Translations under genes and position numbers: made by a program | Part shown: positions 1-8,411 of the stretch, one piece after another | How the letters are laid out: the number at the start of each line of letters is the position of its first letter | Position numbering within the stretch: the stretch's first letter is position 1 | Assembly: GCA_029252045.1 (NCBI GenBank) | Contig: JAQXCD010000021.1 | Span: 1 to 48,210 of the forward strand | Reading direction: 5' to 3' | DNA length: 48,210 nucleotides | From: Sulfitobacter sp. | Lineage (GTDB): Bacteria; Pseudomonadota; Alphaproteobacteria; Rhodobacterales; Rhodobacteraceae | Notes under the pieces: generated by a model | Told to the model about the DNA's origin: nothing | Seen by the model: only the letters and a program-made list of their open reading frames with translations | The model's database searches: none

Positions 1-77
1 ATCGACATCTCCTCGCGGATTGCTGCAAGCGCAACCTTGGCTTTGAAATCGGGCGAATGGTTCTTTCGTTTTGTCAT
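1..77 (-). CDS. IS3-family transposase OrfA, N-terminal part (runs off the window)
   Basis: The first 25 residues of a reverse-strand frame are visible, beginning MTKRKNHSPDFKAKVALAA and cut by the left edge. This basic start with the F-K-A-K-V-A-L core is characteristic of the helix-turn-helix OrfA of IS3-family elements, which binds the terminal repeats and is completed by an OrfAB frameshift product carrying the DDE domain. Only the start is present, so intactness and subgroup cannot be judged. The ATG at 77 is used because it is the only start in this frame near the family's usual N-terminus. No strong Shine-Dalgarno is seen. The gene points away from the neighbouring CorC gene. Confidence 0.8.
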   Translation of the reverse strand, partial: MTKRKNHSPDFKAKVALAAIREEMS

Positions 78-147
78 TTGGGATCACTTCTTTCGTCATG
101 CAATCCACCTTAACAACTGCTCCGAAAATCCGCGACCACCTCTAAGA
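1..147 (-). mobile_element. Left end of an IS3-family insertion sequence
   Basis: The transposase start (77) and the non-coding stretch to about 147 together look like one end of an IS3-type element, which normally carries 50-100 bases of terminal repeat and leader before OrfA. The other end lies outside the window, so the inverted repeat and target duplication cannot be paired. The exact boundary (between about 112 and 159) is inferred. The insertion sits just past the stop codon of the CNNM/CorC gene at 160 and may have replaced that gene's natural downstream region. Confidence 0.6.
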
Positions 148-159
148 TAGGTGAAAATC

Positions 160-1467
160 CTAGAGTGGGCGCATTTTCAACTTGGTGATGCGGTTGCCTT
201 CGCGGGCCAGAACCTCGAAGCGGAAGCCGTGGAAGAGGAAGACCTGACCGCGTGTCGGGATCATCTGTGCCTCGTGAATGACCAGACCTGCAACTGTGTT
301 TGCCTCGTCGTCGGGCAGGTTCCATTCGTTTGCGCGGTTCAGGTCGCGGATGGTCATCGCGCCATCGACGAGGAACTGGCCGTCGCTGTCAGTTTTGATG
401 ACATGGTCGGCCAGCGGGTCGAATTCATCGGTGATCTCGCCCACGATTTCTTCGAGGATGTCTTCGAGCGTGATAAGACCTTGCAGCGTCCCGTACTCAT
501 CCACCACCAGCGCGAAGTGGGTGCGGCGGTGCAGGAACTGGCGCATCTGTTCGTCCAACGTGGAGGTTTCCGGTACGAAATAGGGCTCCATTGCAACTTC
601 AGCGATGTCGAATGCGGCGAGTGCGGAGGCCGCTCCCTGTGTGCCGCTGATCAGCTTGTACATGGCGCGCAGCAAGTCTTTGGCGTGGATTACGCCGATG
701 ATGTTCTCGTGGTCATCGCGGAAGACGGGCAGGCGGGTGTGGTTGGACCGCAAACATTGTTCGAGAATTTCGGAAGGGGTGTCGGCGGCGTTGATCATTT
801 CGATCTGCGAGCGGTGGAGCATGATTTCTTCAACCACACGTTCGCGCAGGTCCAGCGCGCCCAAGATACGGTCGCGGTCTTCTTTCTCGACGACACCTTC
901 GGAGTGGCCCAGTTGCAACGCGCCTGCGATCTCTTCACGCACGGCGAGGATGTTGCTGTCAGGGTCCACAGGCACGCCCAGAAGGCGCAGCATCGTGCGC
1001 ACCAGCAGCCGCACGATGCTGACCATCGGTGAAAACACCATCACAACGATGCTGATCGGGCCAGAGACAAGGGCGGCCGCACGTTCGGCATTGGTGATCG
1101 CGTAGGTTTTTGGCAGCACTTCGGCAAAAATCAGCACCAGAAGCGTCATTACCAATGTGGCAAGTGCTACGCCGCTTTCTCCGAACAGGCGCGTGAACAG
1201 GGCCGTGGCCAGTGACGCGGCCAGGATGTTCACCAGATTGTTGCCCAGCAGGACCGATCCGATCAACCGCTCGTTATCTTCTGTGATCCGCAAGGCACGC
1301 TGGGCGCCGAGGGAGCCTTTGTCTGCCTGCACACGCAGTTTTCCGCGGGACGCTGCGGTGAGGGCTGTCTCGGACCCGGAAAAGAATCCTGACAGGACCA
1401 GCAAGAACAAGATGATGGCAATTGAAATCCAGAACGCCGTATCGGCCGTTGCCTGTGGCATATCCAT
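160..1467 (-). CDS. CNNM/CorC (HlyC) family membrane protein with CBS pair
   Basis: A 435-residue protein with the full family architecture. The N-terminal CNNM (DUF21) membrane domain spans about 10-165, with hydrophobic segments near 12-32, 68-92, 98-118 and 132-163 and the motif SGFFSGSETAL at 26-36. A CBS pair follows at about 214-345 and a CorC_HlyC C-terminal domain at about 355-435. Family members are linked to Mg2+/Co2+ efflux or tolerance; the hemolysin label is historical. The length is normal, so the adjacent insertion sequence has not truncated it. It is transcribed divergently from the metallophosphoesterase gene at 1539. Confidence 0.9.
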   Translation of the reverse strand: MDMPQATADTAFWISIAIILFLLVLSGFFSGSETALTAASRGKLRVQADKGSLGAQRALRITEDNERLIGSVLLGNNLVNILAASLATALFTRLFGESGVALATLVMTLLVLIFAEVLPKTYAITNAERAAALVSGPISIVVMVFSPMVSIVRLLVRTMLRLLGVPVDPDSNILAVREEIAGALQLGHSEGVVEKEDRDRILGALDLRERVVEEIMLHRSQIEMINAADTPSEILEQCLRSNHTRLPVFRDDHENIIGVIHAKDLLRAMYKLISGTQGAASALAAFDIAEVAMEPYFVPETSTLDEQMRQFLHRRTHFALVVDEYGTLQGLITLEDILEEIVGEITDEFDPLADHVIKTDSDGQFLVDGAMTIRDLNRANEWNLPDDEANTVAGLVIHEAQMIPTRGQVFLFHGFRFEVLAREGNRITKLKMRPL

Positions 1468-1538
1468 GTGGGAAACCTTTCTGCGGTAATTGGCTTTGTT
1501 ATGGGGGCCTGACCCGTGTCATTCAAGGAGGCGGACGC

Positions 1539-2357
1539 ATGAAACATCGCGATTTGGGTGTGTTGGACCAAGATGTGCTGCTGTTTGGCGGCCCTTACGG
1601 CAACCGACAGGCGTTGGACGCTGTTTTTGCAAGTGCACAGGCAGCGGGCATTCCGGCGGATCACGTCATTTGTACGGGTGATATCGTGGCTTATTGTGGT
1701 GCGCCTGCGGCCTGTGTCGCTGCGGTGCGGGCTTCGGGCTGTGCGGTACTGGCGGGGAATTGCGAGGTGCAGCTGGCCCAAGGGGCACCTGATTGCGGCT
1801 GCGGGTTTGACGAAGGCACCACCTGCGACCGGCTGAGTGTGGCATGGTACGCCTATGCGCAGACGCAGCTGGACGTGGCGGAGCGGATGTGGATGGCCGA
1901 ACTGCCGGACGTTCTGAGCTTCGTGCATCACGGGCAGCGTTACGGCGTGCTGCACGGCGGGGTGAGTGATGTGGCGCGGTTTATCTGGGCGACGGACGGC
2001 GAGGCGGTGTTTGCGCAAGAATGGGCGGCGTTGGAAGCGGTGACAGGTCCTGTTGATGCGGTAATTGCCGGCCATTCGGGTTTACCGTTTGTCCGGCAGA
2101 CTACGCGCGGGCCATGGATCAACGCAGGTGTGATCGGCATGCCGCCCCATGACGGCGCCCCGCAAACGCGGTTTGCGGTTTTGCGCGCCGGGCAGGTGCG
2201 GATCGAGGCCTTGGAGTATGATGTGCAGGGCGCGTGTGATGACATGACTGCCGCAGGCTTGCCCTCTGAGTACCGTGATGCGCTGAAGTCAGGTTACTGG
2301 CCGTCCGAGGATGTCTTGCCCGCGGCCTTGCGGGTGGCGGTGTCCGACAGGGGGTGA
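1539..2357 (+). CDS. Metallophosphoesterase family protein
   Basis: A 272-residue calcineurin-like phosphoesterase. Visible metal-site motifs are FGGPYGN near residue 16 (in place of the usual D-x-H block), CTGDIVAYC near 44-52, AGNCE near 71-75, HHG in the central part and AGHSG before the last third. The GGPYxN first motif marks a subfamily of small phosphatases; substrate unknown. The ATG at 1539 is chosen over an in-frame start at 1422 because an AAGGAGG ribosome site lies 8 bases upstream and the upstream frame would overlap the divergent CorC gene. Its 3' end overlaps the convergent xerD by 64 bases. Confidence 0.82.
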   Translation: MKHRDLGVLDQDVLLFGGPYGNRQALDAVFASAQAAGIPADHVICTGDIVAYCGAPAACVAAVRASGCAVLAGNCEVQLAQGAPDCGCGFDEGTTCDRLSVAWYAYAQTQLDVAERMWMAELPDVLSFVHHGQRYGVLHGGVSDVARFIWATDGEAVFAQEWAALEAVTGPVDAVIAGHSGLPFVRQTTRGPWINAGVIGMPPHDGAPQTRFAVLRAGQVRIEALEYDVQGACDDMTAAGLPSEYRDALKSGYWPSEDVLPAALRVAVSDRG

Positions 2358-3271
2358 TGCTCCAGCACCAGCTCTGACAGGCGGGCCTCAAGCACATGGG
2401 TGTAGATTTCCGTGGTGGCCACATCGGCGTGGCCCAGCATCGTCTGGATTGCACGCAGATCGGCACCGCCTGCAAGCAGATGGGTTGCAAAGGCGTGGCG
2501 GAGCGTGTGCGGGGTGACTTTGGCGGGGTTCACGCCGGCAGCTACGGCGATTTCCTTGATCAGCAGGTAGAAGCGGTGGCGCGTGAGGTGCCCCTCTTTG
2601 CCGCGTGACGGGAACAGGAATTTCGAGGCGGGCTGCTTTTTCGCCATGCGCGCGGTTTGGGTCTCGTCGCGCAGAGTTATCCATGTGGCAAGAGCCGTGC
2701 GGGCATCGGGTGACAGGGGTACCATCCGCTCCTTGCCGCCTTTACCGAGAATAAGCAGCAGGCGCGGATCGCCGCGTGTGGCGCTGACGGGCAGGCCTAC
2801 CAGCTCGCTGACCCGCATGCCTGTGGCATAGAGCAGCTCCATCAGGCAGGTGTTGCGCAGGCGGTCGGCGTCGTTGCGGCCCGTGCTGCGTGCCGCTGTC
2901 AGCAAGCGGTCGACTTCTTCAACCGACAGGATTTTGGGAAGGCTTTTGTCTTGACCAGGTCCGCTGATTTGCAGGGCAGGGTTGTCCGTGCGCAGACCCT
3001 CCTCGAACGCAAAGCGGTAGAGCTGTTTGATGGCCGACAGGCGGCGCGCACGGGTGGATTTGGCAAGTCCTTGTGCATCGCAGTAAACCAGATAGGATTC
3101 GACATCACCGCGCATGACTTTGTCGAACTCCAGATCTTTATACGCCAGCCAGCTGTCAAAATCCTTGAGGTCGCGGCCATAGGCCAGCAGTGTATTTGTC
3201 GCGGCTCCCAACTCGGCGGCCTGTGCCTCAAGGAACATGGATATCCATGAGGAGGGTGCGCGGGTGGTCAC
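2294..3271 (-). CDS. xerD: Site-specific tyrosine recombinase XerD
   Basis: A 325-residue tyrosine recombinase that with XerC resolves chromosome dimers at dif. A SAM-like core-binding domain covers about 9-92. The catalytic domain carries R153 (TGMRVSEL), K177 (LGKGGKER), H255 and R258 (HTLRHAFATHLL), H281 (LGHADVATTEIY) and the nucleophile Y290, so all catalytic residues are present. Size and motifs fit chromosomal XerC/XerD rather than phage integrases; XerD is preferred over XerC from position and sequence feel, not from an alignment. Its start overlaps the end of the upstream exported protein by four bases (ATGA), implying co-translation. Confidence 0.88.
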   Translation of the reverse strand: MTTRAPSSWISMFLEAQAAELGAATNTLLAYGRDLKDFDSWLAYKDLEFDKVMRGDVESYLVYCDAQGLAKSTRARRLSAIKQLYRFAFEEGLRTDNPALQISGPGQDKSLPKILSVEEVDRLLTAARSTGRNDADRLRNTCLMELLYATGMRVSELVGLPVSATRGDPRLLLILGKGGKERMVPLSPDARTALATWITLRDETQTARMAKKQPASKFLFPSRGKEGHLTRHRFYLLIKEIAVAAGVNPAKVTPHTLRHAFATHLLAGGADLRAIQTMLGHADVATTEIYTHVLEARLSELVLEHHPLSDTATRKAAGKTSSDGQ

Positions 3272-4875
3272 GGTCTGCGGTCCAGCAACAGGATTTGGAG
3301 GGAGGCGCGGCGGGCTGTATCCTCCAGCCCCAAGGCGCGCAGGGTGCCGAGCGCGTCGCGCAGGCCCAGCGAATCGCCGCGCGCCCCGTCATGCAGCGCA
3401 TCCAGCGTCATCAATAGCGCTTCGCCCAGCTGTCCCTTTTGGGCCATTTCAAACCATTCGGCGCGCGGGCGCGGCGTCGTGAAGGCGTCATAGATCGCAC
3501 GGGGCAGCGCCGTTTCCGGCGGAGTGCCAAATGTTGCGACATCCAGCATGCCCTGCGCTACAGCGCGCATCAGGGCGGTATCATCGCCCAGCGACACTGT
3601 GGCGGGCAAGGTTACGGCGACGCTCTCGTAATCGGGGGACAGCAGCCCCATCTGCGCTTGTATCCGTGCGGATGTACCGCTGAGCGCGATGCCAGACAGC
3701 TCTTCTTGAAAAACGGCGGCAAAGGTGACTTCAAGCGCGTTTTGCCCCATCTGGCGCCAGGCCTCTGGCAGGGTCTTGGCGATGGCATCAGCGCTGCCTG
3801 TGTGCAGGGCGGTGTCAAATTGCTGCACGGCGCGCACGCGGTCCCAGATGCCGCCGGAGGCCGCGGGCTGTCGGTCGGTGTAAAGCCCCAGCAGCCGGTT
3901 GTCGGGCAGCGCACCGGCACGGGCCAGCCGCTCCGCTGCTTCCAGTTGTGATTTCCATCCCGATAGGTCGCGCAGATCGGCTACTGCGTAGGTTCGTGGC
4001 AATGGACCGGTGGGCAGTGCTTCGCCAATTGTCTCGAACAGGCGGAAGGTCAGAGGGTCCATCTGGCGTGGTGTGGGCAGGGGGGCTGCGTCCTCGAAAA
4101 GGTCGGGGTTCAGGAAACGGTCCAGCACATCCAGTGTCGGGCGGGGCAACAGGCCCAAAGCCTTGGCAGTGCCAAAGGTCAGCGCGGCAGTGTCCCAATC
4201 ACCACTGCGTGCAGTACAAAAAATCCGCAGGCCGGTATCCTGTGTCAGGTTCGGCGCGCGTGACAGCGCACCACAGGCGGCATCCTCGGTTCCGACCAGC
4301 AGGCTGAGTGCCGCCCATTGGTCAAACAGCGCACTTGAGGTTGTGGCACCTGCTTGCTCGACCAGTGCAAGGGCAGGGTCAACCGCCCCCAGCAGCATCA
4401 GCTTTTCCACCCGCGCATGGGTGAGGGTGTTGAGCGCGGTCATCCCGCCGGCAGGCGCATCCGCTTCGGCCAGCAACAGGGTAAAGAACAGCGCATTGGC
4501 AGCTGGCAGGTCGAATTCTGGCAGGGCGGCGATATGGCGGGCGATCTCGGTAACATCACTGCCAGACCATAAATCAGGCTGCATGCCTGTGATGCTGGAG
4601 GGCACCAGACCAACCGCACGGGGGGCGCTGGCCTCCAGCGACTGGGTCAGCACCTGCGGCGCGGTCCCGCTGCTGGTGACTGCCGGCTCATTCACGCGTT
4701 TGGGTTTGGCGGGTTTGGCCACAGGGGCGCGGGGCAGCTTCGCCGCAGGTGCCGGCTTGTCCAGCCAGTCAATCACCGACAATGGGGCCGCAGTTTTTTG
4801 CTCGGCTACAGATAGCGCTGGCAGAGCCGCACATATGATGGCGCCGCAAAATACTGGCCAGACTCCCGCCCCCAT
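3268..4875 (-). CDS. Exported hypothetical protein, probably helical-repeat type
   Basis: Not recognised as a named family. The 535-residue product starts with a signal peptide (hydrophobic stretch ending near ALPALSVAEQ), then a proline/alanine/lysine-rich linker, then a long Ala/Leu-rich region that looks alpha-helical, possibly TPR/SEL-like, with scattered Cys. A periplasmic scaffold role is a guess. The ATG at 4875 is chosen over an in-frame start at 4932. It follows the stop of the small membrane gene by four bases, has an AGGGG-type ribosome site and gives a clean signal peptide, whereas the earlier start overlaps the small gene by 53 bases. Co-transcribed with xerD. Confidence 0.75.
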   Translation of the reverse strand: MGAGVWPVFCGAIICAALPALSVAEQKTAAPLSVIDWLDKPAPAAKLPRAPVAKPAKPKRVNEPAVTSSGTAPQVLTQSLEASAPRAVGLVPSSITGMQPDLWSGSDVTEIARHIAALPEFDLPAANALFFTLLLAEADAPAGGMTALNTLTHARVEKLMLLGAVDPALALVEQAGATTSSALFDQWAALSLLVGTEDAACGALSRAPNLTQDTGLRIFCTARSGDWDTAALTFGTAKALGLLPRPTLDVLDRFLNPDLFEDAAPLPTPRQMDPLTFRLFETIGEALPTGPLPRTYAVADLRDLSGWKSQLEAAERLARAGALPDNRLLGLYTDRQPAASGGIWDRVRAVQQFDTALHTGSADAIAKTLPEAWRQMGQNALEVTFAAVFQEELSGIALSGTSARIQAQMGLLSPDYESVAVTLPATVSLGDDTALMRAVAQGMLDVATFGTPPETALPRAIYDAFTTPRPRAEWFEMAQKGQLGEALLMTLDALHDGARGDSLGLRDALGTLRALGLEDTARRASLQILLLDRRP

Positions 4876-4879
4876 GGCG

Positions 4880-5032
4880 CTATTGCCCCTGCAAGGTGAC
4901 GGGCTGGCGGACTTCTTGCGGCGGGGGGGCAAAGTCGACGCCCAGTTCAGGCCCTACATAGGCAAAGCCCACAAGCCCGATGAATCCGATAATCACAAGG
5001 ATAAACAGAAGCTTGAAGAGTTTGCCTAACAT
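4880..5032 (-). CDS. Small single-pass membrane protein (50 aa)
   Basis: A 50-residue reading frame beginning MLGKLFKLLFILVIIG, with one membrane helix at about 5-27 and a short proline-containing tail (VDFAPPPQEV). Charge placement suggests N-in, C-out. It is the first gene of a leftward unit with the exported hypothetical (four-base gap) and xerD, and is divergent from aroK; the 77-base gap must hold both promoters. I have the impression that Roseobacter genomes keep a similar peptide at this locus, but cannot confirm it here. Function unknown; the position suggests a partner of the exported protein that follows. Confidence 0.72.
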   Translation of the reverse strand: MLGKLFKLLFILVIIGFIGLVGFAYVGPELGVDFAPPPQEVRQPVTLQGQ

Positions 5033-5109
5033 AAATTTCTGTCCGATCTGCTAATATTTTCCTAAACTATATATGGCCTTTTCAGCAAGATCACGTCATT
5101 CAGGGACAA

Positions 5110-5706
5110 ATGCAAAAAATTGATCCCTCCACGGCTGACATCCGCCGACAGACCCGCCGCTATCGTCTGAAAAAGACGGTGGCTTTTGTGGGTATGATGG
5201 GATCTGGCAAGACGGCAGTGGGCCGCGCGGTGGCGTTAAAGCTGGATGTGGCGTTCCGCGACAGCGATGCAGAGATAGAAGCGGCAGCGAATCTATCTGT
5301 GCCCGAGATATTCCAGCGCGACGGTGAAGTGTTCTTTCGCAAACGTGAAACCGAAGTGATCCGCCGCCTGCTCGAATCGCAAAGCGGCATTCTGTCCACG
5401 GGCGGGGGTGCCTATCTGGCAGAAGTGAACCGCGTGAACATCAACCAGAAGGGTGTCGCACTCTGGCTGGATGCGCCTTTGGACCTGTTGTGGAATCGCG
5501 TGCGCCACAAAGACACCCGTCCGCTGCTGCGCACGGCCAATCCGCGCGCCACGCTGGCCGAGATTTTTGCAGTGCGCACTCCGATTTACCAGCAAGCTGA
5601 ATTGCGTGTGGCTTGTGCGCCCGATTTGTCGATCGACGAGATGGCGGAACGGGTGATCGAGACGCTGCTGACGCGGCCTGATGTGTTGGAGGAAGTGAAT
5701 GGTTGA
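5110..5706 (+). CDS. aroK: Shikimate kinase
   Basis: Phosphorylates shikimate at the 3-OH with ATP, the fifth step of the chorismate pathway. The 198-residue protein has the P-loop GMMGSGKT at 28-35, the shikimate-binding DSD at 51-53 (first D is the catalytic or Mg2+ aspartate) and the STGGGAY loop near 96-102. A lid region with R-H-K-D-T-R-P-L-L follows near 133-141. The N-terminus is about 20 residues longer than in the minimal enzyme, which is common in this group. It overlaps aroB by eight bases, so the two are translationally coupled. Confidence 0.95.
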   Translation: MQKIDPSTADIRRQTRRYRLKKTVAFVGMMGSGKTAVGRAVALKLDVAFRDSDAEIEAAANLSVPEIFQRDGEVFFRKRETEVIRRLLESQSGILSTGGGAYLAEVNRVNINQKGVALWLDAPLDLLWNRVRHKDTRPLLRTANPRATLAEIFAVRTPIYQQAELRVACAPDLSIDEMAERVIETLLTRPDVLEEVNG

Positions 5707-6811
5707 GCGTGTCGAGGTAAATCTGCCGGGCCGTGAATATACGGTCGAAATTGGTCCGGGATTGCTGGCACAGGCGGGGGCATTTGTGGCACCCTTGCTG
5801 CGCCGCCCGCGTGTGGCGGTGATCACGGATGAAAACGTGGCCGCCCTGCATCTGGACACTCTGCGCGCCGGACTGGCTGCACAGGGCATCACCATGGAAT
5901 CGCTGTCGCTGCCTGCGGGCGAGGCGACAAAATGCTGGGCTCAACTGACCGTCTGTGTCGAATGGTTGCTGGACCGCGAGGTCGAGCGGGGCGATGTGGT
6001 GATAGCCTTTGGTGGTGGTGTCATCGGTGATTTGGTAGGCTTTGCGGCTTCCGTGCTGCGGCGCGGGGTGCGGTTTGTGCAAATCCCGACGTCGCTGCTG
6101 GCGCAGGTCGATAGTTCTGTCGGTGGCAAAACGGGCATCAACACACGTCACGGCAAAAACCTTGTGGGCGCTTTCCACCAGCCGTCTTTGGTACTGGCAG
6201 ATACGGCTGTGCTGGGCACGCTCACACCGCGCGATTTTCTGGCAGGCTACGGCGAGGTTGTGAAATACGGCCTGCTGGGGGACCCTGCTTTCTTTGACTG
6301 GCTTGAGGCGCAAGGCCCCGCGCTGGCCGATGGGGATGGCGCTGGACGGGTTGAAGCGGTCCGCCGCTCTGTCCAGATGAAAGCCGATATCGTGATGCGC
6401 GACGAGACCGAGCAGGGCGACCGTGCGCTGCTGAACCTCGGCCATACATTTGGTCACGCGCTGGAGGCGGCAACGGGCTATTCCGACCGTTTGCTGCATG
6501 GCGAAGGCGTGGCGATCGGCTGTGCGCTGGCGTTCGAATTATCCGCGCGGATGGGCCTGTGCGCCCAAGAAGCACCCAGCCGTGTGCGGGCGCACCTGCG
6601 TGCGATGGGTATGAAGGTCGATATGGCTGATATCGAGGGTGATTTGCCCGATGCCGAGGGTCTGCTGGCGCTGATGGGGCAGGACAAAAAGGTGGTTGCA
6701 GGCCGCCTCAACTTTATCCTGACACGCGGAATTGGCGATGCCTTTGTCACGGATGATGTGGCGCGGAGCGATGTGATTGCGGTCCTGTCGGACGCGCTGG
6801 CACTGCGTTAA
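5699..6811 (+). CDS. aroB: 3-dehydroquinate synthase
   Basis: Converts DAHP to 3-dehydroquinate, the second shikimate-pathway step, using NAD+ and Zn2+/Co2+. The 370-residue protein shows the NAD-binding AFGGGVIGDLVG at 103-114 and the IPTSLLAQVDSSVGGKTGIN block at 129-148. Metal ligands are E186 (YGEVVK), H249 (LNLGHTFGHALEA) and H267 (LLHGEG). Full length, no defects seen. It forms an operon with aroK upstream (eight-base overlap) and probably with the hypothetical gene that follows 21 bases later. Confidence 0.96.
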   Translation: MVERVEVNLPGREYTVEIGPGLLAQAGAFVAPLLRRPRVAVITDENVAALHLDTLRAGLAAQGITMESLSLPAGEATKCWAQLTVCVEWLLDREVERGDVVIAFGGGVIGDLVGFAASVLRRGVRFVQIPTSLLAQVDSSVGGKTGINTRHGKNLVGAFHQPSLVLADTAVLGTLTPRDFLAGYGEVVKYGLLGDPAFFDWLEAQGPALADGDGAGRVEAVRRSVQMKADIVMRDETEQGDRALLNLGHTFGHALEAATGYSDRLLHGEGVAIGCALAFELSARMGLCAQEAPSRVRAHLRAMGMKVDMADIEGDLPDAEGLLALMGQDKKVVAGRLNFILTRGIGDAFVTDDVARSDVIAVLSDALALR

Positions 6812-6832
6812 AAGTATTCTGTGGAGGCTGGA

Positions 6833-7378
6833 ATGGACCGTAAGGCAATTGCGATTAAGTGGGACGAATACGGCATCGGCCATGCAACGCTGCATGTGCC
6901 GCTGTTCGGGAAAGACCTGCCTTTCGAATTTCTGCAAGAAGGGCGCCCGCCCAAGATTTCGGACAAGATGTGGCGGGCAGCTGAACAGGTTTTGGCGCTG
7001 CCCAAATCCGACATCTCAAAAGTGGCTGATCTGCTGTGGGAAGAAGCTGTGTTTTCCTTCTCGGTTGGCGATTACGGTGTAGAGGCGCGTAAGGGCGAAA
7101 GCCAACTGGATGCGCATCTGCGTGAATTCGCATTGGCCAATGCGCAGGATGCGCTGAAGAAATGCACTGTCAGAGCCGTCCAGATTTTGCAGGAAAATGA
7201 CGAGCTGGAAGGCGTCTACGCCGAGATCAATATCGAGAGCGCAACAGACAACAGCATCAGCATTATCGTGAAGGACGGCCAGATCGTTGATTTTGACGAT
7301 GACGGTTGTGATCTGGAGGAGTGTGACGAGAACCCGCGCGCGGCCCATGATATGCGCACCAAGGTACTGGCCAGTTAG
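6833..7378 (+). CDS. Conserved-looking acidic hypothetical protein
   Basis: Not recognised. A 181-residue soluble, acidic protein without signal peptide or membrane helix. It has a beta-rich N-terminal part (HATLHVPLFGKDLPFEF), a helical middle and a C-terminus rich in Asp/Glu (DFDDDGCDLEECDEN) that could bind metal. The ATG at 6833 is chosen over a GTG at 6821 because GGAGG lies five bases before it. It probably shares the aroKB transcript. Its stop interlocks with that of the convergent membrane gene: the four bases TTAG supply a stop on each strand. Confidence 0.75.
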   Translation: MDRKAIAIKWDEYGIGHATLHVPLFGKDLPFEFLQEGRPPKISDKMWRAAEQVLALPKSDISKVADLLWEEAVFSFSVGDYGVEARKGESQLDAHLREFALANAQDALKKCTVRAVQILQENDELEGVYAEINIESATDNSISIIVKDGQIVDFDDDGCDLEECDENPRAAHDMRTKVLAS

Positions 7379-7686
7379 GACCTGTTCGAAGGGGGTATCA
7401 TGTCGATGTCCCAGCGCTTGCAAAACCGGTAGAAAAACGGTGCTTCGATCACAAATGTGACCGCCAACGTGAACACCCACCATGGGGCTGAGAACAGCAC
7501 CAGCGAAAAGCGCGTTCCGGTCCCGAAATAGGCAAGGCCTATGACAAACAGCAAGGCAGATGTGAGGCCCAGATCAAGCATCATCATCCGGTTTAGTGTT
7601 TTGACCCGCATCTGCGGGTACATAGCAGTATAGGCGAAGGCGATAACCGCCCCCGCCAATAGGAGTACCTTGAATTCTGCTGGCAT
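7375..7686 (-). CDS. Small integral membrane protein
   Basis: A 103-residue hypothetical with about three membrane helices (roughly 5-24, 35-56 and 62-88) and a basic and polar end near the C-terminus (FCKRWDIDM). No family recognised. The start at 7686 lies nine bases after the stop of ssb on the same strand, so it is probably read from the ssb transcript. No link to single-strand DNA metabolism can be inferred from the protein itself. Confidence 0.72.
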   Translation of the reverse strand: MPAEFKVLLLAGAVIAFAYTAMYPQMRVKTLNRMMMLDLGLTSALLFVIGLAYFGTGTRFSLVLFSAPWWVFTLAVTFVIEAPFFYRFCKRWDIDMIPPSNRS

Positions 7687-7695
7687 CGTTGCGGC

Positions 7696-8214
7696 TTAGA
7701 AAGGGATTTCATCATCCAGATCACGGGAACCGCCGCCGCCGCCCTGATTACCGCCACCCGAAGACTGGCCACCGCCACCTTGCTGGTCATACCCGCCGCC
7801 CTGATCATAGCCGCCACCGCCTTGGTCGTAACCGCCGCCGCCGCCACCACTGCCGCCGCCGTCACGGCCATCCAGCATGGTCAGCGTGCCGCCAAAGCCT
7901 TGCAAGACAACTTCGGTCGAGTAGCGGTCTGCGCCGGACTGGTCCTGCCATTTGCGGGTTTGTAGCTGGCCTTCGATATAAACCTTGGAGCCCTTTTTCA
8001 GATACTGCTCGGCGATACGCACCAGACCGTCGTTGAAAATGGCAACGGTGTGCCACTCGGTCTTCTCGCGACGTTCGCCTGTATTTTTGTCTTTCCAGTT
8101 CTCGGAGGTCGCAATGCGCAGGTTGCAGACCTTGCCACCGTTCTGAAAGCTGCGGACCTCTGGATCACGCCCCAGATTGCCGATGAGAATTACTTTGTTC
8201 ACTGAGCCTGCCAT
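7696..8214 (-). CDS. ssb: Single-stranded DNA-binding protein
   Basis: A 172-residue bacterial SSB. The N-terminal OB fold (about 1-112) has the typical [16 protein letters not shown] start, the conserved W of ENWKDK and the TEWHTV strand. A glycine-rich linker (about 116-163) follows with repeated G-G-G-Y-D-Q units. The acidic tip DLDDEIPF is the docking peptide for replication and repair partners. It coats ssDNA during replication, recombination and repair. The unit-repeat linker is low complexity and may vary between strains. No GTTC-N7-GTTC LexA site was found in the 200 bases upstream. Confidence 0.96.
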   Translation of the reverse strand: MAGSVNKVILIGNLGRDPEVRSFQNGGKVCNLRIATSENWKDKNTGERREKTEWHTVAIFNDGLVRIAEQYLKKGSKVYIEGQLQTRKWQDQSGADRYSTEVVLQGFGGTLTMLDGRDGGGSGGGGGGYDQGGGGYDQGGGYDQQGGGGQSSGGGNQGGGGGSRDLDDEIPF

Positions 8215-8411
8215 GCTGCTCTCCCTCGTTGTGTCTACGGTTGGTATCAGCCGAATCTGGTCCGTACCATATCAGGCGCCTTTATAACGTGAACACAGGT
8301 CAGCGATACCTGATTATCGGCGCTTTACTGCTCTCGGTCCGCAAGCTCTGGTCACGCCCTTGATGTTTGGTATAGTGCCCCAAATCGCCGATGTTGGGGG
8401 TAGGAGGCAGT

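Noticed and set aside
151..1032. Long rightward open frame (293 codons) inside the CNNM/CorC gene
   Set aside because: It is antisense to a gene with a complete set of family motifs, has no domain sense of its own and reflects the high-GC codon pattern.
7716..7870. Repeated sequence in ssb as a possible tandem-repeat or CRISPR-like array
   Set aside because: The repeats are in-frame codons for the Gly/Tyr/Asp/Gln linker of SSB, with no spacer structure.
8215..8411. SOS box before ssb
   Set aside because: A GAACACAGGTC segment near 8291 lacks the second GAAC at the N7 position; no GTTC-N7-GTTC is present.
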